A stretch of 64,000 nt of DNA from JACCTU01 sp963788055 (GTDB taxonomy: Bacteria > Actinomycetota > Thermoleophilia > Gaiellales > Gaiellaceae). Position numbers and translations under genes: made by a program. The DNA is taken from contig CAWBFA010000005.1 of assembly GCA_963788055.1 (NCBI GenBank), positions 124,001-188,000 on the forward strand, read 5' to 3'. Below, in pieces: positions 43,922 to 53,331 of the stretch; position 1 is the first letter of the stretch; every line of letters starts with the position of its first letter. Below the pieces are notes generated by a model, which was not told the origin of the DNA, made no database searches, and saw only the letters and a program-made list of their open reading frames with translations.

Positions 43922-45248
43922 CCAGAACGGCACCGTCGCCGGGCTTCCAACCGAGGTCAGGTACGACTGCCCGACCGCGAGGACGAGGCCGGCGACGACC
44001 ACGCCTGCCGCTGCGCCGGCAACTCTGCGAGTCGGCCCGCGAGAACCATGCACCGCACGCCAGGCCCCCAAGAGCAGCGACCCGAGCAGCGCGAGCAGAA
44101 CCAGCAGGCCCGCGACCCCGAGTTGGAGCAGCGTCCCGAGGTACGCGTTCTCGACACGGTCCGAGTAGTGGAAGTAGTAGCGGTCGAGAAACGTACGCTC
44201 TTCGGTGCCGAACCCGAACCCGAGCAGTGGTCGCTGAGCCGCCTGGCGAATCGCTCCGCGCCACGCGTCCGCCCGCCCGCTCGAATCCCAGAGGCCGCGA
44301 ATGCGCTGCGGCTGCCCGGGGGTCGGGTAGCCGATCTCGTTCTCGAGCGGCAACTCGGTCTGCGCATCGAGCGGCGAGAAAGGCACCGGCACGGGCGGGA
44401 CAATCCTGTTCGAGATGACCGGATTCGAGGACGCCGGCGCCGGCACCTGCATCAGTCCGAGGCCGCCGAGCAACAGCGCAACGGCGGCACCGCATACCAC
44501 CGCGACGCGCCGACGCGTCAGCGCCGGCAGGGCGGCGAGAGTGGCCGTCAACGCACCCGCGACGCCCGCTACGAGCGCGCCGCGGGAACCCGAGGCGACG
44601 ACGGAGGCGTAGAGCAGCACGACGACGGCTCCGGCGGCGACGCGGGCGCCAAGGGCGCGCGTCTCGGCAGCCGCCCAGACGGCGAGTGGCAGCCCGAGCG
44701 CCATCAGCATCGCCATCGTGTTCGGGTTCCCCCCGAGACCGTTGAAGCGGAGCGGCGAGCCAGTCGTCGCCGGCACGCGGGCGAGGTCGGGGCGGACGAA
44801 CAGCTCGATCGCTCCGACAACGGCTACGACGGTCACGGCCGCGAGGATCGCCAGCAGGATCTGCTCCACCTGCCGCTCGCGCCCGCCGGCGCCGTGGGCA
44901 ATCGCGAACGCTGTGACGAAGAGGACCAGCAGGGTCGCGCCGCGGCCGATCGTGAGTGTGCCGTCGACCGACCATGCAGCCGACACGAGCGCGAGCAGGA
45001 CGAGCCCGAACGCCAGCAAGGACGCGGGCGTCGCGATACGTGACCTCCGCGCGGACCAGAGCGCGTATGCGAGCGCGACCACGGCGAGCTCGGCGAGCAC
45101 CGCCCAACGCAATGCCCGCCCGAACGGGATGTTGGCCACCGGGATGTTGCTCGAGGCGAGCGCGACGCTGACGACGAGGCCAGCTGACGAGCACCTGTAG
45201 CGCGCCCTCGAGCTGCAGTGCCGCGCGACCGCTCAGCCGGGAATGCAT
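43721..45248 (-). CDS. O-antigen ligase / Wzy-like polymerase, frameshifted
   Basis: Polytopic protein of about 505 residues with about 11 helices. The long extracytoplasmic loop contains FNGLGGNPNTMAMLMALGLP, ADAWRGAIRQAAQRPLLGFG and FGTEERTFLDRYYFHYSDR, the Wzy_C/O-antigen ligase pattern. A break near 45185 separates MHSRLSGRAALQLEGALQVL from the rest. The final 66 codons are charged, lack helices and lie antisense to the GT-C gene; the natural stop is probably near 43920. ATG 45246-45248 overlaps the upstream gene by 16 nt. Close in sequence to the polymerase at 46898-48289. Confidence 0.82.
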
Positions 45249-45655
45249 ACCGAGCCCACCAGGTAGCCGCGCGGCACGCCCATCCGCATGAGGAGGCGGT
45301 CCGTCTCACAGCGGTCGACGCGCACGTTCGAGCGGGACGGGTCGTCCCGAAGGCTCCAGATCGTCGGAGTTCCCGACCGCCGGTCGATAGCCTCGACGAC
45401 GCGGCCGTCCCAGTCGACGCAGAGCTCGAGCGCGAGCCGAACCGTGCCGCGGCGATACGCGAGGCACTGGAACTTGGAGAAGTACCGGTACGCGGTCAGG
45501 CTCGGGTCGTCGAGCGAGCCGACGGCGCCGGCAACCTGTCGCATCCCCGCGCTCTGGTCTTCCGCACGATCGCCTCGCTCCCAGCGCCCGACGAGCACGA
45601 GCACGACGCACGCGAGCGCCACCACAACGCCGATCGTCAGCAGCCGCCGCCTCAA
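45233..45655 (-). CDS. Exported four-cysteine protein of unknown function
   Basis: 140-residue protein not assigned to a family. An N-terminal helix (LLTIGVVVALACVVLVLVG) anchors or exports it. The exported domain has four cysteines in KFQCLAYR, LELCVDWDG, RCETDRLL and GSVCIPG, enough for two disulfides, plus VVEAIDRRSGTPTIWSLRDD. TTG 45653-45655 overlaps the GT4 stop by 4 nt, and the gene overlaps the polymerase start, so it is made with a GT4 and a polymerase and may assist them outside the membrane. Intact. Confidence 0.65.
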   Translation of the reverse strand: MRRRLLTIGVVVALACVVLVLVGRWERGDRAEDQSAGMRQVAGAVGSLDDPSLTAYRYFSKFQCLAYRRGTVRLALELCVDWDGRVVEAIDRRSGTPTIWSLRDDPSRSNVRVDRCETDRLLMRMGVPRGYLVGSVCIPG

Positions 45656-46908
45656 GGCGTGCCGTTCCGTCTGTCGACGAGACCTCGAAGCAGCTCCCGG
45701 TAGCGTCCGATCGCAACGTTGCGGTCGGCCTCGGTCGTGACGTACTCGCGACCGCGCCTGCCCATCGCCTCCAGGTCGAGCTCGCCGTCGTGCGCGCGCC
45801 GAATCTGCGCGGCCAGGAGCTCGGGATGGCCCGGCGGCACGACGACGCCGCAGCCGACCTCGCGGACGACGCGCGCGGTCTCGCTGTCGTCGTCGGCCGC
45901 GACGATGACCGGTCTGCCCGCGGCAAGGATTCCGTAGAGACGGCTCGGCACGACGTACCCGGACAGTCCCCGCGCGAGACCGACGACGTGCACGTGCGCC
46001 GACGAGAGAGACTCGGCGAGCATCTCACGCGGCTGGTAGCCCCAGAAGTACACCGACTCGACCTCGTGCAGCTTCGTGAGCGCCTTCAGCTCGTCGCGCC
46101 TCGCCCCCCCGCCGATGACGGCGATGCGCAGGTCGGTCAGGTCGCGGAGGAACGTTCCCGCGCGGATCAGGCTGTCGAGGTCCTGCGCGTGACCGATGTT
46201 GCCCGAGTGCATGACGACGAACCGGTCGAGCAGGTCGTGCTCGCGACTCCACACGTTGTCGCGGGGACGGGGCTCGATGTCGTTCGTATCGACCCAGTTC
46301 GGGATCACGACAACGCGATCGGGATCGGCGCCCTTGTGCTCCAGCCGTCGCCGCATCGTCTCGCCGATCGCGACAACGCGGTCCGCACGCTCGAGGTAGA
46401 GCCGGGTCGCGAGGCGCAGCGGCCCAATCACGAGCGGGCTGTCGAGACGCTTCAGCTCGACGGCGATCTCGGGGAAGATGTCCTGGCTGATCACGACGAG
46501 CGGTGCGTCGAACCGGCGGGCGACGAGCAGGGCGACGTCTGCGATCACCGGCGGGTCCGTCATGCAGAGAACGATGTCGGGTCGGTCGGCGCGGAGCCCT
46601 TCCACGAACGACTGGCCGAGGAACGTCAGGTAGTTCACGGCACGGAGCGAGAGCCGCCTGCGATCGAACGTTGCCGACCGCACGCGCACGATCTCGACGC
46701 CGGCATGCTCCGTTCGGCCGGGCGCTGCTCCGCTGACCGTTCCGGTGACGACCGTGATGTCGAACTCCTCCGAGAGATCCGTGCAGAGCTGGGAGAGCAG
46801 CTGCCCCGTCGCCTCGACTCCCGGCCAGTAGTACTGATTGAGGACGAGGATGCGCGGTTTGCCCCGTCGTGCGGACGAAGCCTCCCGCACGTCCTGCTCA
46901 GCCTGCAT
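45652..46908 (-). CDS. GT4 glycosyltransferase (WbuB-like)
   Basis: 418-residue GT-B enzyme, intact. The opening RILVLNQYYWPGVEATGQLL and the following DPPVIADVALLVARRF with SQDIFPEIAVELKRL are the pattern of WbuB-type N-acetylfucosaminyl/aminosugar transferases; the donor site has HSGNIGHAQDLDSL, GGGARRDELKAL and VPSRLYGILAAGRPVIVAAD. The last stretch is typical of this subgroup, which uses Lys/Arg-Tyr in place of the canonical first Glu region. ATG 46906-46908 overlaps the polymerase stop by 11 nt. The donor may be an amino-deoxy sugar. Confidence 0.87.
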   Translation of the reverse strand: MQAEQDVREASSARRGKPRILVLNQYYWPGVEATGQLLSQLCTDLSEEFDITVVTGTVSGAAPGRTEHAGVEIVRVRSATFDRRRLSLRAVNYLTFLGQSFVEGLRADRPDIVLCMTDPPVIADVALLVARRFDAPLVVISQDIFPEIAVELKRLDSPLVIGPLRLATRLYLERADRVVAIGETMRRRLEHKGADPDRVVVIPNWVDTNDIEPRPRDNVWSREHDLLDRFVVMHSGNIGHAQDLDSLIRAGTFLRDLTDLRIAVIGGGARRDELKALTKLHEVESVYFWGYQPREMLAESLSSAHVHVVGLARGLSGYVVPSRLYGILAAGRPVIVAADDDSETARVVREVGCGVVVPPGHPELLAAQIRRAHDGELDLEAMGRRGREYVTTEADRNVAIGRYRELLRGLVDRRNGTP

Positions 46909-48289
46909 CGACCGATGCCGCGGCACCCGCGGCGAGGAAACCGCTGAGCCAGAGCGCGACGGTTGCGTTGTTGCCCGCGGCGTAGACGTAGGACTGGACG
47001 AGCGCGAGCGCCAACCCGCCCGCGAACGCGCCGGCACACGCGGCGGCGAGGCCACGGCGCTGACCATCGAGCGAGCGGATGCCTCGACCCGCGCCGACGA
47101 GGATGGAGGCAGCAAGTGCGCCGAACGCGAGGAGCCCGAGCATGCCGAGCTGGAGGAACAACCCGACGTAGGAGTTCTCGGGCACCGCCGAGTTGAAGAA
47201 GAGGTACCGGTCCTGGAAGACCCTCGACTCCGTGCCGAAGCCGTGGCCCAGCACCGGCCGTTCCGCGCCCTGATGCAATGCACCCGCCCACGCGTCGATG
47301 CGCCCGCTCGACCCGATGAGCCTGCGGCTCCCCTCGTTCGGGTCGGGGCGTCCCAGCCCGGGGTGACCGACGTCGTCCTGAAGCCTGAGGATCAGGTTGG
47401 CGTCGCCGTACGGCGGCCGCGGGACGATCTGCGCCGGATCCGGGTTCGGAGGCACGTAGCCGCGGCCCTCGTTCGACGACCCCGACGGCAGCGGGTCGGG
47501 CAGCGCGACGAGCAGGACCGCCACGCCGAGCGCGGCCGCAGTCGCGCCGCCGGCGAGCAGCCGGCCCCGGCCGGTCTGCGCCCGAAGCAGCGCGTAGACG
47601 AGCACGCCAACGAACGCGCCGATCAGCGCGCCTCGCGAGCCCGACCCGACGATCGAGCCGACGATCAGCGCGGAGGCGCCGACGGCGACGGCGCGCGCGA
47701 GGCGGCCGCGCCAGCGCAGCACGGCGTCAAGGGCGACCGGGAGCCCGACCGCGAGCACCATCGTCACGGTGTTCGGACCGCCGCCCAGCCCCTGGTAGCG
47801 CGCCGGGCTCGTCGTCGTGGCCGGGTCGATCGCGCGCGCGTCGTCGACGACCAGAAGGAGCAATCCACCGAGGGCGACGAGCCCAACCGCGACCACGAGA
47901 CCGTCGGCCGCGGCCTCCAACGCCGCATCCGACGACGACGCCGCCACCGCGAGCGCCGCGCCGGCGAAGAGCACGAGCCCGAACGCAACGACCTGCACGA
48001 GCGTGACACGGGGCGTTGCCGACCACGCGGTCGACAGACCGGCCAGCACGAGAAACGCCGTGCCCGCGACGATCGCTCCGCGCGGCATCCGGCGAGCCGA
48101 TCCGGCGGACACCGCGCATGCGAACGCGAGCAGCACGAGCGCGGGCAGCGCGACGGCGCGCAACACCCTGCCGGTGTCGGCAAGCGAGAGCACCGATCCG
48201 GCCGCGAGCACCGACCCGAGCACCGTGACGACGATCGAGACCTGGATCGCGCGCTCGAGCGTTCTCCCATGGCGAAGGACGGCGCCCAA
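46898..48289 (-). CDS. O-antigen ligase / Wzy-like polymerase
   Basis: About 463-residue polytopic protein, intact, about 11 helices. The large loop contains YQGLGGGPNTVTMVLAVGLP, IDAWAGALHQGAERPVLGHG and FGTESRVFQDRYLFFNSAVP, matching position for position the loop of the polymerase at 43721-45248, so the two are paralogues. TTG 48287-48289 is chosen because TATCCT lies 10 nt upstream and because the longer frame reads through a promoter region. It is followed by a GT4 gene with an 11-nt overlap. Confidence 0.84.
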   Translation of the reverse strand: MGAVLRHGRTLERAIQVSIVVTVLGSVLAAGSVLSLADTGRVLRAVALPALVLLAFACAVSAGSARRMPRGAIVAGTAFLVLAGLSTAWSATPRVTLVQVVAFGLVLFAGAALAVAASSSDAALEAAADGLVVAVGLVALGGLLLLVVDDARAIDPATTTSPARYQGLGGGPNTVTMVLAVGLPVALDAVLRWRGRLARAVAVGASALIVGSIVGSGSRGALIGAFVGVLVYALLRAQTGRGRLLAGGATAAALGVAVLLVALPDPLPSGSSNEGRGYVPPNPDPAQIVPRPPYGDANLILRLQDDVGHPGLGRPDPNEGSRRLIGSSGRIDAWAGALHQGAERPVLGHGFGTESRVFQDRYLFFNSAVPENSYVGLFLQLGMLGLLAFGALAASILVGAGRGIRSLDGQRRGLAAACAGAFAGGLALALVQSYVYAAGNNATVALWLSGFLAAGAAASVDAG

Positions 48290-48326
48290 GGCGGCGGTAA
48301 GGATACTTTCGGGCTGTGATGAGCCT
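48290..48326. promoter_or_regulatory. Divergent promoter region, polymerase and methyltransferase
   Basis: Minus strand: TATCCT at 48305-48300, 10 nt before TTG 48289. Plus strand: TACTTT at 48304-48309, 17 nt before GTG 48327, giving a leader of about 10 nt. The two boxes overlap by two bases. Confidence 0.5.
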
Positions 48327-49045
48327 GTGAGGCCACCGGAGCGGATCGTCCCCGACGAGACCGAGCCCGGCATCGTCGCGATCCATCTGAAGCGCTACGA
48401 GTTCGCCCGGCCGGTCTGCGTCGGCAAGCGCGTCCTCGACGCAGGGTGCGGCGTCGGCTACGGCGCGGCGTACCTCGCCGAGCACGCGCGCGAGGTCGTC
48501 GGGGTCGACCGGAGCGAGGAGGCGATCGCGTACGCGCAGCGCCGCTATGCGCGCCCGAACGTCGAGCTTCGAGGTCGGCGACGTGCTCGACCTGCCGCAC
48601 CCCGACGCGTCGTTCGACGCGGTGTGCTCCTTCGAGACGATCGAGCACCTGGCCGATCCGGCGCGCTTCGTCGCCGAGGCGGCCCGCGTGCTGCGCACCG
48701 GCGGCGTGTTCGTCTGCTCGACGCCGAACGCGGACGCAGACGGAGAGCGAGCCCGAGAACCCGTTCCACGAGCTCGAGCTCTCCGCAGACGACTTCGACC
48801 GGCTGCTTCGTGCGGAGTTCGCGCACGTCGAGCTCTACGGGCAGGTCCGGCTCCAGACCCGACGCCATCGCGTCGTCCAGCGGCTCGACGTGCTCGGGCT
48901 GCGACGCCGGCTGCGGCTCGCGCGCGCGCTCTCGCGGCCGCTGCTCGGGACGCCGCCGATGGCGGCGCTCGGCGGAGACGACCTCGTGATCACGCGCGAC
49001 GGCATCGACCAGGCCCGCGAGCTCGTCGCAGTCTGCCGACCGTGA
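48327..49045 (+). CDS. Class I SAM-dependent methyltransferase, frameshifted
   Basis: About 240-residue methyltransferase: RVLDAGCGVGYGAAYLAE (motif I), VVGVDRSEEAIAYAQRRY, GDVLDLPHPDASFDAVCSF and ARVLRTGGVFVCSTPN, with a C-terminal part NPFHELELSADDFDRLL typical of methyltransferases in glycan clusters. Breaks near 48569 and 48740 place the three parts in three frames. GTG 48327 gives a start shortly before VPDETEPGIVAIHLKRYEFA. The stop overlaps the next GT4 start. It probably methylates a sugar added by that GT4. Confidence 0.82.
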
Positions 49046-50152
49046 GGATCTGCCCACCTCGTGATCGGCGGCGGCCTGGCGGGCGGACAGCTCATCGCCC
49101 ATCGCTTCGCGCTCGCCGCGCGGGAACGAGGCGACGACGTCCGCTTCATCGGTCCCGAAGCCGGCCCGTTCATGGCGCGCGTGCGAGACGACGGGTTCGA
49201 CACCACGCTGGTCGACGTCGGCCGCACCTATCGCGTCGACGGCGTCGCGCGCCTCGCGCGCGACCTGCGCGCGACGAGAACGGAGCTCCTGCACACGCAC
49301 ACCCTCGCGGCGGCGAACGCGCTCTCGCGTTGCGCGGCCCAGCTCGCCCGCGTACCGGTCGTGTCGCACCTCCACATCGAGAACCACTTCCGACCCGCCA
49401 CGCGACCGTTGCTCCGCGCCCTCGACAACCGCACGGCTCGTCTCAGTGCGCGGCTGGTCGCTGTCTCCGAGGCGACGCGCGCGGCGTACGAGCTCCAGGG
49501 CTACCCGAGCGGGCGAGTCGAGGTCCTCTACAACGGTGTCGACCTGACGTTCGATCGACAGCGGGCCGATCTCCGCGCCGAGTTCGGCGTCGGCGAGGGC
49601 GCGCTCCTCGTCGCGCTCGTCGGCCGCCTCTGCGACGTGAAGGGGCAGCGTGAGCTCATTCAGGCGCTCGCCGAGGTTCCGGCGGCCCACGCGGTCCTCG
49701 TCGGGGAAGACCTCGAGCAAGGCGGCGACTATCGACTGCTACTCGAGCGCGAGGCCGACCGGCTGTCGGTGCGCGACCGAGTCGTATTCACCGGTGCGCG
49801 CAACGACGTCGGCGCGCTGCTGGAGCACGTCGACGTGCTCGCGCTCCCTTCCTGGACCGAGGGGCTGCCGCTGGTCGTCCTGGAAGCGATGGCGCGCGGG
49901 CGCCCGGTCGTCGCGACGCCGGTCGGCGGGACCGCAGAGGCGGTGGTCGACGGCGACACCGGGATCCTCGTTCCGCCGCGTGATCCGGCGAGCCTCGCAG
50001 GGGCGCTGCGACAGTTGGAAGATCCCGAGTTGCGCGAGCAGCTCGGTGCTGCGGGGAGACGGCGCGCGACCGAGCGCTTCTCGGCCGAGGATATGGCGGG
50101 GAGGATGCTCGAGATCTACGACGAGGTCGCCGTCGAAGACTCGCGGCGATAG
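49042..50152 (+). CDS. GT4 glycosyltransferase, frameshifted at its start
   Basis: About 370-residue GT-B enzyme: VIGGGLAGGQLIAHRFAL at the N-terminus, LLHTHTLAAANAL, LYNGVDLTFDRQR, VGRLCDVKGQRELI and EGLPLVVLEAMARGRPVVAT at the donor site. GTG 49042-49044 overlaps the methyltransferase stop; one extra C in the CCC run at 49052-49054 breaks the frame, and removing it gives VRICHLVIGGG. The gene ends in a 37-nt antisense overlap with the convergent GT-C gene. Donor unknown. Confidence 0.87.
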
Positions 50153-51312
50153 CTGCTCCACGGCGGCCAGGTGCCGAGCGCGGCGAAGAACAACGCGACC
50201 AGCCCGTAGCTCGAAACGAGGAACGCGAACGTGACCCGGCCGGAATCGACGGAGTCGAGCACGACGATCGGCACCAGAAACCCGAGCTGGATCGCCGCTG
50301 ATCTCGACATCAGCAAAAAGCCCGCTCGATCGAATGGTCGTGCTGCCAGTGCGATCGCGACAGCGCCTGCCACCGCGATCACCACGAGGTGCAGGTGCGG
50401 GACAAGATCGTCGAACTCGGTCAACTTCCCAGACGTTTTCGTCGGTGTGAACCCGCTTGGATCGTGGAGGTAGAACGGAAGCGTCACGGCGGCGAACGCG
50501 AACGCAACGACGCTGAGTCGGAGGATCGCGACCCGCAGGCCGTGAAGCTGGAGCAGGGCGCCCGTGAGGAGCGGCACCGTGAACAGGAAGTTGGCCCGCG
50601 ACGAGTAGGCCACGCCGAGCGCAAGCGCCGCGGCGGCGCCGAGCCAGACACCGCGGCCCGACGTGCGCACCGTGAGCACCGCAAGCATCAGCAGCGCGAC
50701 GTAGATGCCGTTCGCGATCAGGTCCCCTCCCGTGAGCAGCTCTCGCAGGAGCTCGGGTGACAGCGCGAACAGCATCCACACGGCGAACAACGCCGGCCGG
50801 AACGACCCGAGCCGGCGGCCGAGGGCAAGGAACAGGAGCGGCAACCAGAAGAAGTTCTGGTACGCGCTGTTTCCCAGCGCGACGAACGGCGCTGCGTACA
50901 GCAGCGCGCCGGGCATCTGGCTCACCGGGTTCCCGAGGTACGTCACTTCGTCGTACGGGTCTTCTCCGTCGAGCAACCGCCCCGTGGCGAGGTTCGCGGC
51001 ATCGTCTCGGTCGCTTCCGGCGCCGAGCTCATCCCGATCCGCCATCGGGTAGACGACCACGAACATGACGACAAGAGCAACGAACGTCGCGAACGCGAGC
51101 CAGCGCGCCTCCCGCTCGCCGACGAAGCGCAGGAACAGCGGCAGGGCGTAGCGACCGGCGAGCGGCACGGCCGCGAACATCGCGATGAAGTACGCGACGG
51201 CGACCGACGTGCCTGCGTACTTCTCGACCGTGCCGAGCGAGGCGAGCGCGAGCGCGAACGCGAACGCGGCGCTTCGCCCTCCCACCCATCGCGTCAGACT
51301 GCGCCGACCCAA
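50116..51312 (-). CDS. Polytopic GT-C-like membrane protein
   Basis: 398-residue protein with about ten hydrophobic segments, intact. The first loop has DRDDAANLATGRLLDGEDPYD and YLGNPVSQMPGALLYAAPF, acidic residues followed by an aromatic/Pro-rich segment as in GT-C enzymes using polyprenyl-phosphate donors. No soluble catalytic domain is seen. TTG 51310-51312 follows TAGGCT by 9 nt. The family is not certain; a mannosyltransferase-type GT-C is the best reading. Confidence 0.68.
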   Translation of the reverse strand: MGRRSLTRWVGGRSAAFAFALALASLGTVEKYAGTSVAVAYFIAMFAAVPLAGRYALPLFLRFVGEREARWLAFATFVALVVMFVVVYPMADRDELGAGSDRDDAANLATGRLLDGEDPYDEVTYLGNPVSQMPGALLYAAPFVALGNSAYQNFFWLPLLFLALGRRLGSFRPALFAVWMLFALSPELLRELLTGGDLIANGIYVALLMLAVLTVRTSGRGVWLGAAAALALGVAYSSRANFLFTVPLLTGALLQLHGLRVAILRLSVVAFAFAAVTLPFYLHDPSGFTPTKTSGKLTEFDDLVPHLHLVVIAVAGAVAIALAARPFDRAGFLLMSRSAAIQLGFLVPIVVLDSVDSGRVTFAFLVSSYGLVALFFAALGTWPPWSSYRRESSTATSS

Positions 51313-51353
51313 CTGGCGCGGAGCCTAACTCCGGGACGGGTAGGCTCGCCGCC
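51313..51353. promoter_or_regulatory. Divergent promoters, both with TAGGCT and TTG starts
   Basis: Plus strand: TAGGCT at 51341-51346, 7 nt before TTG 51354. Minus strand: TAGGCT at 51327-51322, 9 nt before TTG 51312. Identical boxes on both strands, each leading to a TTG start with no Shine-Dalgarno site. Confidence 0.6.
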
Positions 51354-52247
51354 TTGGCGCACGTCACGGCCGCGATCACGACCTACAACCGCGCAGCGTT
51401 CCTCCCTCGGACGTTGGAGAGCGTGTTCGCGCAGTCGAGACCGGCCGACGAGGTGCTCGTCGTCGACGACGGCTCGACGGACGAGACTGCGGCCGTCCTC
51501 GCGGGTTACGGCGAGCGGATCCGCGTCGTCACGCAGGAGAACGGCGGGCGCTCAGCGGCGCGCAACACCGCCGTGCTCGAAGCGCGCGGAGAGCTGATCT
51601 CGTTCCTCGACTCGGACGACCGCTGGCTCCCGGACAAGCTGGCCCGTCAGGTGCCGGTCTTCGACCAGCAGCCGCCGGTCGGGCTCGTCCACGGCCACGT
51701 CGACCTGATCGACGGGGACGACCGTGCCCTCCCCGAGGAGACGGAGCAGCATCACCGGCTCTTCACCGCCGCGCACGCGAACGGCGTGACGTATGCGGGC
51801 TACGCGTTCGACTGCCGCTGCTTCAGCTCGGCGCTGACGGCGCGGGTCGACGCGCTTCGCGACATCGGCCTCTACGACCCGAGCCTGCTGCTCGACGACT
51901 ACGACGTCTACCTGCGCATGGCGCTCGAGTCGAAGATCGTCTTCCTCGAAGGTCCCGCCGTCGCGCTCTACCGACACCATCCCGAGCAGATGTCGACGTA
52001 CGAGCTGACGATGGGCCAGATCCAGACGGCGCAGAAGCACCTCGCGCTGCTCGACGAGCGCGACGACGTCCCCGACGCGAAGCTCGCGCGGCGGAACTTC
52101 CTCCTGATGCTCGCCCGCAGTCACGCGGTGCTGTCGGACCAGCAGGCGTCTCGCCGGTACTTGCTCGAGGCGGTCCGACTGGACCCAGGCCTCCTTCGTC
52201 GAGGCTGGATCGTCCGTCGGCTGGTCGCGTCCGTGCTGAAGCGATGA
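51354..52247 (+). CDS. GT2 glycosyltransferase
   Basis: 297-residue GT-A enzyme, intact: VTAAITTYNRAAFLPRTLES, VLVVDDGSTDETAAV, SAARNTAVLEARGELISFLD and the metal site LDSDDRWLPD, then DYDVYLRMALESKIVFL. It has no membrane helix, so it is a soluble inverting glycosyltransferase adding a sugar to a lipid-linked oligosaccharide. TTG 51354 is leaderless. The stop overlaps the next GT4 gene by 4 nt, and these two with the TIGR04372-like enzyme form one run. Confidence 0.88.
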   Translation: MAHVTAAITTYNRAAFLPRTLESVFAQSRPADEVLVVDDGSTDETAAVLAGYGERIRVVTQENGGRSAARNTAVLEARGELISFLDSDDRWLPDKLARQVPVFDQQPPVGLVHGHVDLIDGDDRALPEETEQHHRLFTAAHANGVTYAGYAFDCRCFSSALTARVDALRDIGLYDPSLLLDDYDVYLRMALESKIVFLEGPAVALYRHHPEQMSTYELTMGQIQTAQKHLALLDERDDVPDAKLARRNFLLMLARSHAVLSDQQASRRYLLEAVRLDPGLLRRGWIVRRLVASVLKR

Positions 52248-53327
52248 CCGTCCGGCTCGCGCTGCTCACGGAGATCCCGGCGCCGTACCGCATCCCGCTC
52301 TTCAACGCGCTGGCGGAGCGCGTCGAGCTGCGCGTGCTGTTCCTCGCCCCGGTCGATCCGCGCCGCGCCTTCTACGAGCAGCACGCCGACGAGTGGCGAT
52401 TCGACCACGAGTTCCTGCCGGGCAGGCAGCTCCGCCGCGGAGGGCGCTGGGTCGTCTTCAACCGCGGAGCGTTGCGGGCGCTGCGACGCTTTCGGCCGGA
52501 CGCGGTGGCAGTGGGCGGATGGAACCAGCCTGCGTTCTGGCTCGCGCTCGCATACACACGAGTGCGTCGCGTGCCTCTGCTCGTGTGGGTCGAGTCGACG
52601 GCACGCGACGCGCGCGGGGAGTCGCGGCCGCTCGAGCTCGCGAAGCGCAGCGATGATCGGCAGTGCGGCGGGGTTCTTCGTCCCGGGAAGTGCCGCGCGA
52701 GAGTACGTGCGCGGCTTCGGCGTTCCCGACGATCTGATCGCGGTCGCGCCGAACGCCGTCGACGAACGCGTCTTCTCGAGTGCTGCGGTGGATCGGCGAG
52801 GCAGAGCGACGTGCACGTTCCTCTACGCCGGCCGGCTCGACCCCGACAAGGGCCTCGACGTGCTCCTGCGCGCGTTCGCAGACGTGCCGGGGGAGCTCGT
52901 GCTCGTGGGCAGCGGGAGCGACGAGGCTCACCTACGCGCGCTCGCCGACGATCGCGTGCGCTTCCGCGGTGCGCTCGGCCGCGACGCGCTGCCGAGCGAA
53001 TATGCGGCGGCGGACGTGTTCGTGCTTCCCTCCCGGTCCGAGCCGTGGGGAATGGTGCTGAACGAGGCGGCGGCGGCGGGCCTGCCGCTCGTCGCGAGCG
53101 AGGGCGCAGGCGCGGCACACGACCTGATCGAGGAAGGCGTCAACGGCTTTCGCGTTCCCGTCGGCGACGAGGCGGCGCTCGCGGCCGCACTTCGCCGCCT
53201 CGCCGAGGACGAGCAATTCCGCCTCGCCGCCGGGGCACGGTCGCGCGAGCTCGCCGGACGATTCACGCCGGCGGCCTGGGCGGACGGGGTGGCCGGGCTC
53301 GCGCGCCGGGCCGCAGGGCTACGCTGA
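52244..53327 (+). CDS. GT4 glycosyltransferase, frameshifted
   Basis: About 360-residue GT-B enzyme. N-terminus LLTEIPAPYRIPLFNALAER is typical of a GT4 subgroup in glycan clusters; GGWNQPAFWLALAY follows. The C-terminal half has YAGRLDPDKGLDVLLRAF, LVGSGSDEAHLRAL and EPWGMVLNEAAAAGLPLVAS. A break near 52650 lies between them (after RPLELAKR). The ATG overlaps the GT2 stop by 4 nt and the stop is 4 nt before the next gene. Donor unknown. Confidence 0.86.
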
Positions 53328-53331
53328 CCCG

